Positions 5,843-6,801 of a stretch of DNA of 6,801 bases are shown in pieces. Each line of letters opens with the position of its first letter. Within the stretch, counting starts at the first letter, position 1. A program made the position numbers and the translations under genes. Below the pieces are notes generated by a model. It worked only from the letters and a program-made list of their open reading frames with translations, was not told the origin of the DNA and ran no database searches. This DNA comes from Akkermansiaceae bacterium. Its GTDB lineage: Bacteria > Verrucomicrobiota > Verrucomicrobiia > Verrucomicrobiales > Akkermansiaceae. The stretch lies in assembly GCA_025457805.1 (NCBI GenBank), contig JALOTR010000152.1, positions 1 to 6,801 of the forward strand, given 5' to 3'.

Positions 5843-6415
5843 ATGAACGACCCGCATCCGGAATCCGATGAATCCTCGCCTCATGACAGCGAGATCATGC
5901 GACTGCTGACGTCGCATCAGGGGATGCTTTACGCCTTCATTCTCTCAATCCACCCGAACCGGGTTGCCGCCCAGGACATCCTTCAGGAAACCAACATGGT
6001 GATCTGGAAAAAGCGGGCGCTCTTCGAACCTGGCACGAATTTCAAGGCATGGTCATTCCGGTTCGCCCACTTCCAGACACTTGCCCATCTCAAACGGGTG
6101 AAAAACCGCGAATGGATGGTTTTCAGCGAAAAATTGATGGAGTCCATGAGCGAGGAAGCCTGTGAGGCGCTCGACGACTTTGACCAACGCAGCGGAGCCT
6201 TGAAGAACTGCCTCGCGAAACTTTCCCCTACGGATCAGGACCTCATCCGTTCCCACTATCAGTCCGGACTTCCCCTGGCAGAACTCGGTGGCCGTCTCGG
6301 ACGCACCAGAGCCGCCATCAAACAGGCTCTTCTCCGCGTCCGCCGCAACCTCCGGACCTGCATCGAACGGCAACTGCGGGCCGACGAAGGACCCATTTCC
6401 GATTTCACCTCCTGA
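5843..6415 (+). CDS. ECF sigma factor, Rhodopirellula/Verrucomicrobium type
   Basis: A 190-residue sigma-70 family extracytoplasmic function sigma factor that should direct RNA polymerase to a small regulon. Region 2 spans about residues 18-90, with AQDILQETNMVIWKK for core binding and -10 recognition and FKAWSFRFAHFQTLAHLKR. Region 4 spans about 120-175: LAKLSPTDQDLIRSHYQSG, then a helix-turn-helix in LAELGGRLGRTRAAIKQALLRVRRNLRTCIE that should bind the -35 element. Length and motifs fit the family found in multiple copies in Verrucomicrobia and Planctomycetes (the Sig-70_gvs1 group). It is followed 6 bases later by a membrane-anchored protein, the usual partner arrangement. It is divergent from the PA14-sulfatase gene, so it might control that gene, itself, or distant targets; the sequence does not show which. 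Confidence 0.92.
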   Translation: MNDPHPESDESSPHDSEIMRLLTSHQGMLYAFILSIHPNRVAAQDILQETNMVIWKKRALFEPGTNFKAWSFRFAHFQTLAHLKRVKNREWMVFSEKLMESMSEEACEALDDFDQRSGALKNCLAKLSPTDQDLIRSHYQSGLPLAELGGRLGRTRAAIKQALLRVRRNLRTCIERQLRADEGPISDFTS

Positions 6416-6421
6416 CTCCAA

Positions 6422-6801
6422 ATGAGCCACACGCCCCAAATCGACAGGGAACTTGCCGACCTGATCAACCGCTGGCAACTCGGCGATCTGGACGAGGACG
6501 CCCGCATCCGTCTCACCGCGCGGCTCGAAGATGAACCCGATGCCCGCCGCGCCTTCATTGATGCCGCAAAACTTGAGGCCATGCTGCACATCGAGTTTCC
6601 CGACTCGGTGGTGCATATTCCACGCCAGCGGGTGGCTTGGTTCCGCCAGCCATCGGTGTGGCTCGCCGCCGCCGCCGCCCTCGTCATGTTCGGTGGGATC
6701 GCATCCATGATGCGCAATGCGGGTCCGGTTCCCGAGAGTCCGAATCAGACTGCGGAAACCTCCCAGCCCGGGGAACGCAGCCAGGGAACCCAGTTCATCG
6801 A
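6422..6801 (+). CDS. FecR-like / putative anti-sigma membrane protein, 5' part only
   Basis: The ORF starts at ATG 6422, 6 bases after the sigma factor stop, and is still open after 126 complete codons at the window end. Residues about 8-55 (ELADLINRWQLGDLDEDARI, then RLEDEPDARRAFIDAAKLEAML) match the cytoplasmic N-terminal helical domain seen in FecR-like partners of ECF sigma factors in Verrucomicrobia and Planctomycetes. There is no zinc-binding HxxxCxxC motif. Residues about 77-97 (PSVWLAAAAALVMFGGIASMM) form one transmembrane helix, followed by a Pro/Ser/Gln-rich linker. By analogy the missing part would be periplasmic, often a FecR or LamG domain that senses a surface signal. The tight spacing implies co-transcription with the sigma gene. 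Role as an anti-sigma or signal relay is inferred from position and layout. Confidence 0.8.
   Translation, partial: MSHTPQIDRELADLINRWQLGDLDEDARIRLTARLEDEPDARRAFIDAAKLEAMLHIEFPDSVVHIPRQRVAWFRQPSVWLAAAAALVMFGGIASMMRNAGPVPESPNQTAETSQPGERSQGTQFI

Overview
The window looks like a piece of a Verrucomicrobiota chromosome, or a close relative in the Planctomycetota-Verrucomicrobiota group. The evidence is two secreted sulfatases, a LamG-type surface protein with the acidic linker and C-terminus common in Verrucomicrobia, and an ECF sigma factor of the Rhodopirellula/Verrucomicrobium type followed by a membrane-anchored FecR-like partner. GC is about 60% over the genes. No phage, IS transposase, CRISPR array, tRNA or rRNA was seen.

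Positions 1-482 differ from the rest. A hand count gives about 40% GC for 61-480. No ORF there looks like a protein, and short direct and inverted repeats are frequent. The clearest structure is an imperfect two-copy repeat of about 73 bp (367-512) that itself contains alternating-orientation copies of a GCGGTATTACTGTG-like motif. It ends where recognisable protein homology begins, at about 505.

Positions 483-3588 hold a plus-strand gene string. First comes a cadherin-like/LamG surface protein whose N-terminus is missing at the composition boundary. It overlaps by 4 bp a 63-residue secreted ORF that reads like the two ends of a family-43-type glycoside hydrolase joined together. An apparently intact secreted sulfatase with a short HEAT-like tail follows. 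Two of the three genes therefore look damaged. Facing it on the minus strand (3602-5668) is a second secreted sulfatase carrying a C-terminal PA14-like module. The two sulfatases converge with only 13 bp between them.

Positions 5843-6801 hold an ECF sigma factor and, 6 bp later, the start of its probable membrane partner, which runs off the window. The 174-bp divergent spacer contains a 22-bp dyad that could be an operator or an RNA hairpin just upstream of the sigma gene.

Together this reads as a sulfated-polysaccharide utilisation or cell-surface locus: secreted sulfatases remove sulfate esters, and LamG/PA14 modules may bind carbohydrate. That the sigma factor controls the sulfatases is inference from adjacency. 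I did not find convincing evidence of a wholly new biological system. The items most worth following up are the repeat-rich low-GC junction and the two apparently truncated genes.
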